Translations under genes and position numbers: made by a program
The notes under the pieces: generated by a model
Seen by the model: the letters and a program-made list of their open reading frames with translations, nothing else
The model's database searches: none
Told to the model about the DNA's origin: nothing
Assembly (NCBI GenBank): GCA_015067005.1
Contig: SVNH01000014.1
Span: 1 to 64,000 of the forward strand
Direction of reading: 5' to 3'
DNA: 64,000 nucleotides
From: Ruminococcus flavefaciens
GTDB lineage: Bacteria > Bacillota > Clostridia > Oscillospirales > Ruminococcaceae
Shown: one piece after another, positions 51,371-59,424 of the stretch
Layout: the number at the start of each line of letters is the position of its first letter
Numbering within the stretch: the stretch's first letter is position 1

Positions 51371-51829
51371 ATGGAAATCAATAAACTTAAATGCGATACA
51401 GTAGGAAGACTTCGCAGAGTTAAGAAAGATAATGGTCTGACTATTTCACAAATCATGGATATGCTTGAAAAAAGAAACTGCTATATCTCAGAGACTACTA
51501 TCAAACGACTATTTTCAGAGAATAACGATCCTTCAAGTTTTAAGTATCAAAGCACTATCGCTCCTCTGGCAGATGTGCTTCTTGACATATACAACGATGA
51601 AAGCGGTTCTGAAGACGTTTCAGCTTTAAAAGCGATGATACATGACAAAAATGAAATGATAAGTATTCTCGTAGTTAAAAATGAAGAAATACGTGCCGAC
51701 TATGAAAAGCGTATTAACCATTTGCAGAAACAAATAGCGATGCTCGAAGAACATTTATTATTCAGAGAGAAACAGATAGACAAGAAAGACGATATAATTT
51801 CTAAATTGCTTAGTAAGGTCGTTGATTGA
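51371..51829 (+). CDS. helix-turn-helix protein with C-terminal coiled coil
   Basis: 152 residues. The N-terminal 70 resemble an XRE-type HTH (VGRLRRVKKDNGLTISQIMD, CYISETTIKRLFSEN). Residues 85-150 form a long charged coiled coil (KNEEIRADYEKRINHLQKQI). AAGGGG precedes ATG 51371. A strong inverted repeat in its own promoter suggests autoregulation. Coiled-coil DNA-binding proteins next to an att site sometimes act as recombination directionality factors or regulators of excision; here that is only a possibility. Confidence 0.72.
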   Translation: MEINKLKCDTVGRLRRVKKDNGLTISQIMDMLEKRNCYISETTIKRLFSENNDPSSFKYQSTIAPLADVLLDIYNDESGSEDVSALKAMIHDKNEMISILVVKNEEIRADYEKRINHLQKQIAMLEEHLLFREKQIDKKDDIISKLLSKVVD

Positions 51830-51842
51830 AAAAACAATTCGC

Positions 51843-51867
51843 AAACGGGGCTCATTGAGCCCCGTTT
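51843..51867. terminator. bidirectional terminator
   Basis: Perfect 11-bp stem AAACGGGGCTC/GAGCCCCGTTT around ATT, between the converging HTH and ATPase genes; A and T runs at both feet. Confidence 0.85.
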
Positions 51868-51892
51868 AATGATTATAGATAGCTTATTTGAG

Positions 51893-53473
51893 TCACTCTT
51901 CGACTTTCCAGTCAGCAAGTATCCTTTTCTCAGAATCGAATGAAACGCCGATCTTGTAGAGTTTTCTGCTGTCAGCAGCGAAGGGAAGCGTATAGTCCTT
52001 GTCATTTATTTGCTGCAATGCTTTTTCGGCACTTTCATCGCGTTTGAACTCGAACAGGTATATGAAATCTCTTGTCATTACACGGCAGTCAATACGACCG
52101 GAGAATGTGTGCATTTCGCAATCGGTAAATTGTCCGAGAAGCGTGAATATGAGATATATCACGGTCTGAAAGTAATGCTCGAATGGAGCTTCTGATGAGG
52201 TATAGGTTATCCGGGCAAAGATTGCTGTAAGAAAGTTCCTTATGTCATCAAGTTCGCCTTTTTCGATTCGCTCTTCAAGAGTAAAGATATCCAAACCATT
52301 TGTCTCAGACGCATCATGCACATAAGCAGGCAGAAGACTGTTAAGCATACCATACTCGACTTCTTCATTAGGAAAAGCAAGTGTATATCGGCGTAGTCTA
52401 CTATTATAATCAGCAATCGTGAGATAGCCGGACTGATACAAAAGCGGAGTCAGAGATAGGTTATCTCCGGTATAGTCCTGTAAAACATTTTCGGTGGCAT
52501 ATATCGTTTTATTGACAAATCTTCGTAAATCGACCCCCTTATCACGAAGCTGCTTCACAAGAAATGTCGGAGTTCCGGATGCAAACCAGTATGAGCCGAA
52601 CTCCTTGTCGCTGAAAGCATTAATAAGACCGAACGGGTTATAGACATTCACTCCGTTGTGGTGAAAACGATAACCGTCATACTGCTTTTTCAGCATAGTC
52701 AGGCATTCTTCTTCGGTTAAGCCGTTCTTTTGCGCCATAGCAGTTATCTCAGGAGCAAAGTTCTCTCTGAGTTCAGATTCGGTAATTCCGCATATTCCGG
52801 AAAACTCTTCATTCAGTGATATATCTTTTAACTGGTTAAGATCGCTGAAAATGCTGACCTTATGGAATTTAGTCACGCCTGTTATAAACACAAAGCGAAT
52901 ATATTCATCGCAGCTTTTCAGGTTGCTGAAAAAGCCCTTGAATACTGCCTTGTTATGCTCCTGCATCTCAGGCTTGTCAACAAGGTCGAGCAGAGGCTTG
53001 TCATACTCATCTACAAGTATGACGCATTGCAGCCCAGTCTTCTGATTGATTTTTATAAGGAGATTTTGAAAACGTCCTCCGAGAGTTTCACTGTTATCGG
53101 TGATATCGTAAAGCTCCTCCCACTGTTTTAAGCGGTTGACAAGAACATCTTCAACAGGGGTCGTGCTATAATTCTCGCCATTGAAATCGAAGTATAGTAC
53201 CGGATACTGCTTCCACGCATCTTTGTTATCTGCTTCAAGTTTTTCTATTGCCAGTCCCTTGAACAGTTCCTTCTTACCTTCCCAATAAGCTCGAAGAGTT
53301 GAAAGGAGCAGGCTTTTTCCAAAACGTCTGGGACGGCTCAGAAAAAAAGGCGTAACTTCATGCACTAACTTGTATACATACTCAGTTTTATCAACATAAA
53401 CAGCATTAAAATCTCTCAGCTTTTCAAAACTCTGTACGCCGACAGGCAATATTCTTTTTGGAGATGTATTCAT
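51893..53473 (-). CDS. AAA-ATPase-like protein with PD-(D/E)XK nuclease-like C-terminus (second copy)
   Basis: 526 residues from ATG 53473 (GGGAGG upstream). GVQSFEKLRDFNAVYVDKT, Walker A-like SRPRRFGKSLLLSTL, Walker B VILVDEYDKPLL and the C-terminal RDFIYLFEFKRDESAEKAL (E-x-K) give the same two-domain architecture as the gene at 44.3 kb, but with low overall identity by eye. It is the last element gene before attR. It has its own promoter and shares a bidirectional terminator. Confidence 0.92.
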   Translation of the reverse strand: MNTSPKRILPVGVQSFEKLRDFNAVYVDKTEYVYKLVHEVTPFFLSRPRRFGKSLLLSTLRAYWEGKKELFKGLAIEKLEADNKDAWKQYPVLYFDFNGENYSTTPVEDVLVNRLKQWEELYDITDNSETLGGRFQNLLIKINQKTGLQCVILVDEYDKPLLDLVDKPEMQEHNKAVFKGFFSNLKSCDEYIRFVFITGVTKFHKVSIFSDLNQLKDISLNEEFSGICGITESELRENFAPEITAMAQKNGLTEEECLTMLKKQYDGYRFHHNGVNVYNPFGLINAFSDKEFGSYWFASGTPTFLVKQLRDKGVDLRRFVNKTIYATENVLQDYTGDNLSLTPLLYQSGYLTIADYNSRLRRYTLAFPNEEVEYGMLNSLLPAYVHDASETNGLDIFTLEERIEKGELDDIRNFLTAIFARITYTSSEAPFEHYFQTVIYLIFTLLGQFTDCEMHTFSGRIDCRVMTRDFIYLFEFKRDESAEKALQQINDKDYTLPFAADSRKLYKIGVSFDSEKRILADWKVEE

Positions 53474-53515
53474 AATAGCCTCCCATTTTTTTGTAGTCCA
53501 TACTACTTTAATTAT

Positions 53516-53544
53516 ATTATACGATAAAAACAAACCTATTTCAA
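53516..53544 (-). promoter_or_regulatory. sigma-A promoter of the second AAA-ATPase gene
   Basis: Minus strand TTGAAA (53,539-53,544), 17 bases, TATAAT (53,516-53,521). Confidence 0.75.
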
Positions 53545-53629
53545 GATGTCCGAGCAATTTTTATTTAACGTACTATTATTATTGACCGCACTGAAGCATT
53601 GGCAATACAAAGTTCTGTATGCTGCCCTC

Positions 53630-53690
53630 CCCATTCATGTACAACATTAATATTGTAATAAACTTCAATACCCGGTTAATATAAAAAAAC
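53630..53690. other. attR, right junction of the element
   Basis: Element sequence containing ATGTACAACAT (53,637-53,647, exact reverse complement of the 11-mer at attL) runs to 53,668. The TA core is 53,669-53,670, after which the cotJC frame resumes with CCCGGTTAAT. Joining the chromosomal halves across TA recreates GTACCG-TA-CCCGG and an uninterrupted V-P-Y-P-V-N-I reading. Confidence 0.85.
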
Positions 53691-54256
53691 CTAACGCTAA
53701 ACTCGCCAAGGTCATCATTTCACAACTCGGTGGTCCGGACGGTGAACTCGCAGCCTCTCTCAGATACCTCAATCAGCGCTATGCAATGCCATATGCTGAG
53801 GTGAAAGGTCTGCTTACTGATATCGGAACAGAAGAGCTTGCTCACGTTGAAATGATCTCAGCAATACTATATCAGCTGACAAAAGACCTTTCAATTGATG
53901 AAATTAAGTCCAGTGGTTTCGATACCTATTTCGTGGATCACACTACCGGTATTTACCCTATTGCAGCTTCCGGAACACCTTTTACAGCTGCTTATTTCCA
54001 ATCTAAAGGAGACATCATCACAGACCTTACCGAAAATATGGCTGCCGAACAGAAAGCCCGCACGACCTATGACAATATTCTGCGTCTTGCAGACGATCCG
54101 GATGTACGTGATCCTATCCGCTTCCTTAGGCAGCGTGAAATCGTACACTTCCAGAGATTTGGCGAAGCACTCCGCATCGCACAGGATAATCTCGATTCCA
54201 AAAACTTCTACGCCTGCAATCCATCTTTTGACAAAAACTGCGGCAAACGCAGATAA
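53669..54256 (+). pseudogene. cotJC: 3' part of cotJC (codons 10 to end)
   Basis: 195 sense codons in phase with the 5' piece at 7496. Reads YPVNIKKPNAKLAKVII, GGPDGELAASLRYLNQRYA, then LLTDIGTEELAHVEMI and RQREIVHFQRFGEAL, which carry the Glu/His metal ligands of manganese catalases. No stop or frameshift occurs in it. The joined protein would be 204 residues, normal for Clostridial CotJC. In the integrated state there is no ribosome site; the first internal ATG (53,786) would give a truncated product. Its preservation argues that the split gene is still used or was split recently. Confidence 0.94.
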
Positions 54257-54262
54257 CCATAG

Positions 54263-54287
54263 CGGCGGCTCTGAAAATGAGCCGCCG
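54263..54287 (+). terminator. probable terminator of the cotJ operon
   Basis: CGGCGGCTC/GAGCCGCCG, 7-base loop, followed by TTAATCTT; the T stretch is weak. Confidence 0.65.
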
Positions 54288-54293
54288 TTAATC

Positions 54294-54322
54294 TTGACAA
54301 CAGCCCGGCAATGTGGTATCCT
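54294..54322 (+). promoter_or_regulatory. sigma-A promoter of nadE
   Basis: TTGACA (54,294-54,299), 17 bases, TATCCT (54,317-54,322). Confidence 0.7.
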
Positions 54323-54364
54323 TAATATTGGATCAAGCAATAATATTTCAGGAGGTCTGAAATC

Positions 54365-55117
54365 ATGTCATATGAATTTGATGCTAAAAAAGTTGCAGCA
54401 GAGGTCATCGAATGGGTCAGGGAGCAGTTTGCTCAGACCGCATCTCCGGAAACAAAAGCCGTAATAGGAATATCCGGCGGAAAAGACAGTTCTGTCGCAG
54501 CCGCAGTCTGCGTTAAAGCACTCGGCAAGGACAGAGTTATCGGCGTACTTATGCCACAAGGAGAGCAGTCCGATATAGCATACAGCCGTTTGCTGGTAGA
54601 CACTCTCGGCATCAAGAGTTATACTATAAACATCGGTGATACTGTTTCTGCATTCATGAATGAACTCAAAAAGCACATCGAGCCTTCAAATCAGGCTATC
54701 GTAAACACTCCGGCAAGAATACGCATGACCACACTTTATGCTGTGGCAGCTTCGTGCGGCGGACGTGTCATAAACACCTGTAATCTCTCCGAAGACTGGG
54801 TAGGCTATTCAACAAAATACGGCGATGCTGCCGGTGATCTGTCGCCTCTTTCCGACCTTACAGTAACCGAGGTGCTCGCTGTCGGTGACGAACTCGGTCT
54901 GCCGAAGGAACTCGTACATAAAGTACCGACAGACGGTCTCTGCGGTAAAACTGACGAAGAAAACCTCGGCTTCACATACGCTATGCTTGACACTTACATC
55001 CGCGGTCTTGACGACCTCAGCGGTCATCCGCAGATAAAGGAAAAGATCGACCGTCTGCACAAAGCAAATCTCCATAAACTCAGACTTATGCCCAAATATG
55101 AGCAGAATAAATCATAA
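54365..55117 (+). CDS. nadE: NH3-dependent NAD+ synthetase
   Basis: 250 residues; AGGAGG precedes ATG 54365. PP-loop GISGGKDSSVAAAV binds ATP; ARIRMTTLYA, NTCNLSEDWVGYSTKYGDAAGD and VPTDGLCGKTDEE are family blocks. Amidates deamido-NAD with ammonia; there is no glutaminase domain. Single-gene unit with promoter and terminator. Confidence 0.95.
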   Translation: MSYEFDAKKVAAEVIEWVREQFAQTASPETKAVIGISGGKDSSVAAAVCVKALGKDRVIGVLMPQGEQSDIAYSRLLVDTLGIKSYTINIGDTVSAFMNELKKHIEPSNQAIVNTPARIRMTTLYAVAASCGGRVINTCNLSEDWVGYSTKYGDAAGDLSPLSDLTVTEVLAVGDELGLPKELVHKVPTDGLCGKTDEENLGFTYAMLDTYIRGLDDLSGHPQIKEKIDRLHKANLHKLRLMPKYEQNKS

Positions 55118-55129
55118 CTGCCAATACAC

Positions 55130-55154
55130 GCCGGACTTATGTCCGGCTTTTTTT
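55130..55154 (+). terminator. terminator of nadE
   Basis: GCCGGAC/GTCCGGC, 4-base loop, then TTTTTTT. Confidence 0.92.
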
Positions 55155-55163
55155 CTGTATCTA

Positions 55164-55192
55164 TTTACTTTTTCTTCAAATTGGTGTATAAT
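55164..55192 (+). promoter_or_regulatory. sigma-A promoter of the glutamine synthetase-like/ANTAR operon
   Basis: TTTACT (55,164-55,169), 17 bases, TATAAT (55,187-55,192). The 30-base leader leaves no room for an ANTAR-target RNA hairpin pair. Confidence 0.65.
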
Positions 55193-55231
55193 TGATTTGA
55201 TACTTAATGATATTTTTATGAGGTGACTCAA

Positions 55232-56524
55232 ATGAGCTTTTCTCCTAAAGAGATACTGAAATTCGTTGAGCAGAACGATGTCAAATTTATAAGGCTCACG
55301 TTTTCAGACGTTTCCGGAAGCCTGAAAAACGTGGCTATCATGCCGGACGAACTCCCACGCGCTTTTGAATACGGTATCCCTTTCGATGCTTCAAGCATTA
55401 GCGGCTGCCGTGAAGATATGCTGCTCGTTCCTGATATTTCTACGCTGTCCGTACTTCCGTGGAGACCTAAATCAGGCAGAGTTGTACGCTTCTTCTGCTC
55501 GCTCAGAAATGCCGACGGCTCTGATTACCGCGGCGATATGCGTACAGAACTCACCAATTACATAAATTCACTGCGCCTTGACGGCTATTCATGCGAAATG
55601 GGTACTAAATGCGAATTCTACCTGTTTGATCTCGACGGTCACGGTCAGCCGACCAAAACTCCTCATGATAACGGCGGCTACCTTGATGTTGCACCGCTTG
55701 ACAAGTGCGAAAACGCCCGCCGTGAAATCTGTCTTTCGCTCGAAGAAATGGGAATGCACCCGAAGAGCTCCTGCCATAAACACGGTCCGGCACAGAATGA
55801 GATAGATTTCCGCGAAAGTGAGCCTGTTACCGCTGCTGACAACATGGTACACTACAAGACTGTCGTTAAATCTATCGCTGCCCAGAACGGTCTGTTTGCG
55901 TCATTCATGCCAAAGCCTCTTCCTAACGAGCACGGCAGCGCTCTGAGCATACTTCTCAGCATCAAAAAGAATGGCGAGCAGATCTTCGGCAGTTCTACCG
56001 AGGATATGTCCCACGAAGGAAAGTGCTTTATTTCCGGTGTTCTTGAACGTATACGCGAAATAACCGCCTTCCTCAACCCGACAACAAATTCCTATAAACG
56101 CTTTGGCATAGGTTATGCCCCAAAATACGTTGACTGGAGTTTCGAGAACCGCTCTCAGCTGATACGTATTCCGCGTACCGCCGGACTTTCTCCGCGTATT
56201 GAGCTCCGCTCTGCTGATGCCTGCTGTAATCCCTATGTGACATTCCGTCTCATACTTGCTGCCGGTATCGAAGGTATACGCGCAAATGACTGCTCTCTGC
56301 TTGAGAGCACGATGAACCACAGTAAATCCACTGATTTTGAACCTCTCCCCCACTCTCTTGAGGAAGCCTGCAAAATTGCTCAGCAAAGCGAGTTCGTCCG
56401 CAGGAATCTTCCCGATGAGATACTCTCCGATATTTTCGCACAGCTCGAAAAGCAGATACAGGAGTACAACCTCGCCCGTAACAAGGACGAATTCGAGGAG
56501 AACTACTACTTTAAATTTGTCTGA
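55232..56524 (+). CDS. glutamine synthetase-like protein lacking key active-site residues
   Basis: 430 residues from ATG 55232 (GAGGTG upstream). Fold blocks of type I glutamine synthetase are clear: beta-grasp FIRLTFSDVSGSLKN, NPTTNSYKRF, FENRSQLIRIP and RIELRSADACCNPYV. But metal and catalytic positions are changed: G-x-E-x-EF reads GTKCEF, HHE-x-x-PGQ-x-E reads CHKHGPAQNE, SG-x-HxH reads GSALSIL, and the flap Glu of PGYEAP is missing (GIGYAPKYV). Several ligands are thus Lys, Lys, Ser and a deletion. It is unlikely to be a normal glutamine synthetase; a sensor or regulatory role with the ANTAR protein 13 bases downstream is plausible. Confidence 0.88.
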   Translation: MSFSPKEILKFVEQNDVKFIRLTFSDVSGSLKNVAIMPDELPRAFEYGIPFDASSISGCREDMLLVPDISTLSVLPWRPKSGRVVRFFCSLRNADGSDYRGDMRTELTNYINSLRLDGYSCEMGTKCEFYLFDLDGHGQPTKTPHDNGGYLDVAPLDKCENARREICLSLEEMGMHPKSSCHKHGPAQNEIDFRESEPVTAADNMVHYKTVVKSIAAQNGLFASFMPKPLPNEHGSALSILLSIKKNGEQIFGSSTEDMSHEGKCFISGVLERIREITAFLNPTTNSYKRFGIGYAPKYVDWSFENRSQLIRIPRTAGLSPRIELRSADACCNPYVTFRLILAAGIEGIRANDCSLLESTMNHSKSTDFEPLPHSLEEACKIAQQSEFVRRNLPDEILSDIFAQLEKQIQEYNLARNKDEFEENYYFKFV

Positions 56525-56537
56525 GGACTGATCTTCT

Positions 56538-57110
56538 ATGAACAGAGCTTTGATAGTTACTTCATCACAAGAAAGCGCCGATATGCTCCAACAGATACTC
56601 TCCGCCGAGGGCTACGGCATCATAGCTGTTGCAAGATCCGGCAGCGAGGCACGAAGGCTCGTTGTCAGCGATACCGAACCTGAACTCGTTATAATCAACT
56701 CACCGCTTTCTGACGAATTCGGTCAGGAACTTGCTGTGATGATAACAGAGAATACTTCCGCCGGAATAATACTCATCTGCCGGAATGACATTGCAGACGA
56801 TATTGCAGATAAAGTCTCCGATAGCGGTGTTTGTGTAGTTCCGAAGCCGGTAAACCGGCAGCTTCTCAGCCGCTCGGTAAAGCTTATCACAGCTACACGT
56901 ACACGTATGATGGGGCTGAAAAAAGAAAACGCCGATCTCCTTACCAAGATCGACGAAATGCGGCTTATCAACCGCGCTAAGTGTACCCTCATGCAGTACC
57001 TGAAATTTACTGAGCCCCAGGCACATAAGTACATTGAAAAACAAGCTATGAATACCCGTCAGACGCGCCGTGAAGTCGCAATGAGAATACTTGCCACGTA
57101 TGAACGCTGA
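56538..57110 (+). CDS. ANTAR-domain response regulator
   Basis: 190 residues. Residues 1-120 form a receiver-like domain (ALIVTSSQESADMLQQIL, PELVIINSPLSDEFG), but the phospho-acceptor Asp position reads N in VIINS, so it is probably not phosphorylated in the usual way. Residues 125-190 are a coiled coil and ANTAR RNA-binding domain with AKCTLMQYLKFTEPQAHKYI and TRREVAMRIL. ANTAR proteins bind paired RNA hairpins and prevent termination, often in nitrogen metabolism. Its partner is the upstream glutamine synthetase-like gene. Confidence 0.92.
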   Translation: MNRALIVTSSQESADMLQQILSAEGYGIIAVARSGSEARRLVVSDTEPELVIINSPLSDEFGQELAVMITENTSAGIILICRNDIADDIADKVSDSGVCVVPKPVNRQLLSRSVKLITATRTRMMGLKKENADLLTKIDEMRLINRAKCTLMQYLKFTEPQAHKYIEKQAMNTRQTRREVAMRILATYER

Positions 57111-57137
57111 GTGCGCTTCTGATCTATCTTACATAAA

Positions 57138-57159
57138 AAGGACGGCAGCTGCCGTCCTT
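57138..57159. terminator. bidirectional terminator
   Basis: A 22-bp perfect palindrome (AAGGACGGCAG and its complement) sits between the converging ANTAR and zinc-ribbon genes, with A and T runs on either side. Confidence 0.82.
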
Positions 57160-57164
57160 AATTA

Positions 57165-57671
57165 TTACTTATTGTCTTTTTTGTCCTCTGCTTTTTCAGC
57201 AGCTTCTTCATCTTCTGAATCCTCGAAGTCCTCGATAGTGAGGTTATCGTAATCAAATTCAAGAAGCTCATTGCAATTAGGACAATTCATTGAACCCTCT
57301 TCGATCATGCCTTCATCAAGGAGAATCGTGTCTCCGCAGGTAGGGCAAGTAACCTCGTAGAGTTCATCATCATCGTCGTCGAAATCGTAATCATCGTCCC
57401 AGTCATCGTCGTCGCAGTTATCGCAATCGCCGTCGCACTCATCGCACTCATCATCGTAGAAGTCGTCCTCTACTGCGCCGAGATCCTCATCGAGGATGTC
57501 GCAGAGTTCTGTGAGTTCGTCGACCTGAGACTGAAGATCCTCAACATACATTACAAGCTCCTGCATGACCTCAGACATCTGAAGCAGTGCCTTGCCTTCC
57601 TTAGTAGTATTATCTACCTCAAGACCGTCAAGGAGTCCCTGTAAATAAGACATTTTTTCAGTAAGCTTCAT
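57165..57671 (-). CDS. CD1247-like protein: coiled coil, acidic linker and zinc ribbon
   Basis: 168 residues from ATG 57671 with AGGAGGG upstream. N-terminal helical region (MSYLQGLLDGLEV to DILDEDLG), then a very acidic Asp/Cys stretch (about residues 85-110) and a zinc ribbon CPTCGDTILL...CPNCNELLEF, ending in a Glu/Lys tail. Found downstream of efp in Clostridia; function unknown. Confidence 0.85.
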   Translation of the reverse strand: MKLTEKMSYLQGLLDGLEVDNTTKEGKALLQMSEVMQELVMYVEDLQSQVDELTELCDILDEDLGAVEDDFYDDECDECDGDCDNCDDDDWDDDYDFDDDDDELYEVTCPTCGDTILLDEGMIEEGSMNCPNCNELLEFDYDNLTIEDFEDSEDEEAAEKAEDKKDNK

Positions 57672-57704
57672 AATAAGCCCTCCTATATCCTGAACTGTCG
57701 GCAA

Positions 57705-58262
57705 TTATGCTCTTGACATATACTCGCCGGTTCTTGTATCTACCTGGATCTTCTCACCTTCATTGATGAAGAGCGGAACCTTGATCTCAGCGCCTGTTTC
57801 GAGTGTTGCAGGCTTTGTTGCGTTAGTAGCTGTATCGCCCTTGAAGCCAGGATCTGTCTGAGTTACAACGAGTTCTACGAAGTTTGGCGGTTCAACACCG
57901 AAAACGCTTCCCTTGTATGAGAGTACCTTACAGATCATCTCTTCCTTAACGAACTTGAAGCTGTCGCCAAGCTTGTCAGCGCTGATCGGAACCTGCTCAT
58001 AGGACTCAAGATCCATGAAGTAGTAAAGGTCGCCGTCGTTGTAGCTATACTGCATATCCTTTCTCTCAACGAAAGCTGTCGGGAACTTAGCTGTCGGGTT
58101 GAAAGAAGTTTCAACAACTGAACCTGTGATAACGTTCTTGTATTTTGTTCTTACAAAAGCAGCGCCCTTACCTGGCTTAACGTGCTGGAATTCAATAACC
58201 TGAACGACCTGTCCGTCAAGTTCAAAAGTAACGCCGTTTCTGAAATCTCCTGCTGAAATCAT
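57705..58262 (-). CDS. efp: elongation factor P
   Basis: 185 residues, three beta-barrel domains. Domain I loop [13 protein letters not shown] holds the conserved Lys near residue 32 that enters the peptidyl-transferase centre; C-terminal [17 protein letters not shown] is diagnostic. Relieves stalling at polyproline. GGAGG precedes ATG 58262. Confidence 0.97.
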   Translation of the reverse strand: MISAGDFRNGVTFELDGQVVQVIEFQHVKPGKGAAFVRTKYKNVITGSVVETSFNPTAKFPTAFVERKDMQYSYNDGDLYYFMDLESYEQVPISADKLGDSFKFVKEEMICKVLSYKGSVFGVEPPNFVELVVTQTDPGFKGDTATNATKPATLETGAEIKVPLFINEGEKIQVDTRTGEYMSRA

Positions 58263-58288
58263 TATAAATACCTCCGTATTTTTTCAAT

Positions 58289-58317
58289 ATAATATACTTT
58301 ATTTTACCACATTTCAA
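58289..58317 (-). promoter_or_regulatory. sigma-A promoter of efp
   Basis: Minus strand TTGAAA (58,312-58,317), 17 bases, TATTAT (58,289-58,294). An overlapping TTGCAA-17-TAAAAT pair lies just upstream. Confidence 0.65.
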
Positions 58318-58346
58318 GACTTATTGCAATACCTAAAACGTGATAA

Positions 58347-59411
58347 TTATAAAGATATAAGATTTTTTGCACATTTTGTCAGATTTTCACATCCGTTTTC
58401 AGTTAATATGACAAAATCTTCAATTCTTACTCCAAATTTGCCTGCAATATATATTCCCGGTTCAATTGTTACTACCGCACCTGCCGGCAAGGTCAGCTTA
58501 TAATTCGGAGAGGCGTTCGGTTTCTCATGTATTTCAAGTCCGACTCCGTGACCGAGAGAGTGTCCGAAACATTCACCGTAGCCGTTTTCGACAATAATGC
58601 TCCTCGAAGCATTGTCAAGCGCCTCACCGGTAATACCTGCTTCAGCCGCTTCGATACCAGCCTTCTGCGCCTCAAGGACAATACTGTATACCTTACGCAT
58701 ATCATCATCAGGCTCACCAACACAGATAGTCCTCGTCATATCGCTGTGATAGCCGTTCCATACTGCACCGAAGTCCATGAGCACGAATTCTCCGCGCTGT
58801 ATCTTCTTGTCGGAAGGAACGCCGTGCGGCATGGAAGTATTCGTTCCGGAAAGCACTATCGTCTCAAACGAGAGATCCTCTGCGCCGTTCTCAAACATAA
58901 GCCGGTTAAGTTCAAGAGCAGTTTCACGTTCGGTCACGCCTTCCCGAATGAACGGAAGCAGCTGTTCAAAGGCAGTCTCAGCGATCTCCTGAGCTCTGCG
59001 TATACACGCTATCTCGTCTGCGTCCTTCACCATTCTCATGTCCGCGATGGCATTGCTGAGCGCATCAGAGCTGTCTATCTCATATTCTCTCAGAAAATGC
59101 TGATATGTGTTGAGTTCCTTGACAGTCATCGTCTCGGACTCTATCGCTATCGACGCAGCCTCGTGCTTTTTAAGGAGTTCACTCAGCTGAGGATAAAGTC
59201 GCTTCATTTCGAGCACCTCAGCCTCCCTGACCGTCGCACGGGCTTTTTCGATATACCGGAAGTCTATCAGCAGATATGCCTTATCTCTGAAAGCCGCAAT
59301 AACTCCTGCCGACGACTTCATCCCTGTAAAATACCTTCGGTTGACATCAGACGTTATGAGAATGCAGTCAGCGCCGGTATAATGCTCAAATAGTCTTTCA
59401 AGTCTTGTCAA
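58347..59411 (-). CDS. M24-family Xaa-Pro aminopeptidase
   Basis: 354 residues. Creatinase N-terminal domain (ILITSDVNRRYFTGM, LLIDFRYIEKA) and the pita-bread catalytic domain with metal ligands in LMDFGAVWNGYHSDMTRT (two Asp), FGHSLGHGVGLEIHE (His) and TIEPGIYI plus VRIEDFV (Glu). Removes N-terminal residues before proline. Likely TTG start at 59,411, eight bases after GAGGGGG and 13 bases after the aroQ stop. Confidence 0.92.
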   Translation of the reverse strand: MTRLERLFEHYTGADCILITSDVNRRYFTGMKSSAGVIAAFRDKAYLLIDFRYIEKARATVREAEVLEMKRLYPQLSELLKKHEAASIAIESETMTVKELNTYQHFLREYEIDSSDALSNAIADMRMVKDADEIACIRRAQEIAETAFEQLLPFIREGVTERETALELNRLMFENGAEDLSFETIVLSGTNTSMPHGVPSDKKIQRGEFVLMDFGAVWNGYHSDMTRTICVGEPDDDMRKVYSIVLEAQKAGIEAAEAGITGEALDNASRSIIVENGYGECFGHSLGHGVGLEIHEKPNASPNYKLTLPAGAVVTIEPGIYIAGKFGVRIEDFVILTENGCENLTKCAKNLISL

Positions 59412-59424
59412 AACGTGCGCCCCC

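Larger units (their letters stand above)
7523..53668. mobile_element. 46,146-bp integrated element in cotJC (skin-like, mobilizable, glycan cargo)
   Basis: Bounded by TA dinucleotides at 7523-7524 and 53,669-53,670 that fall in the same codon of cotJC. It carries a large serine recombinase at the left end and a MobC/relaxase pair in the middle. The cargo is a phosphonoglycan locus, an amidoligase operon, a lone Spo0A DNA-binding domain and AAA-ATPases. There are no phage structural, packaging or lysis genes and no type IV secretion channel beyond two ATPases, so an integrative mobilizable element fits best. Excision would rejoin cotJC without a scar. Boundaries are seen directly; developmental excision is inference. 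Confidence 0.9.

Noticed and set aside
7523..53668. Interpretation as a prophage
   Set aside because: No terminase, portal, capsid, tail or lysis genes; instead MobC/relaxase and glycan cargo.
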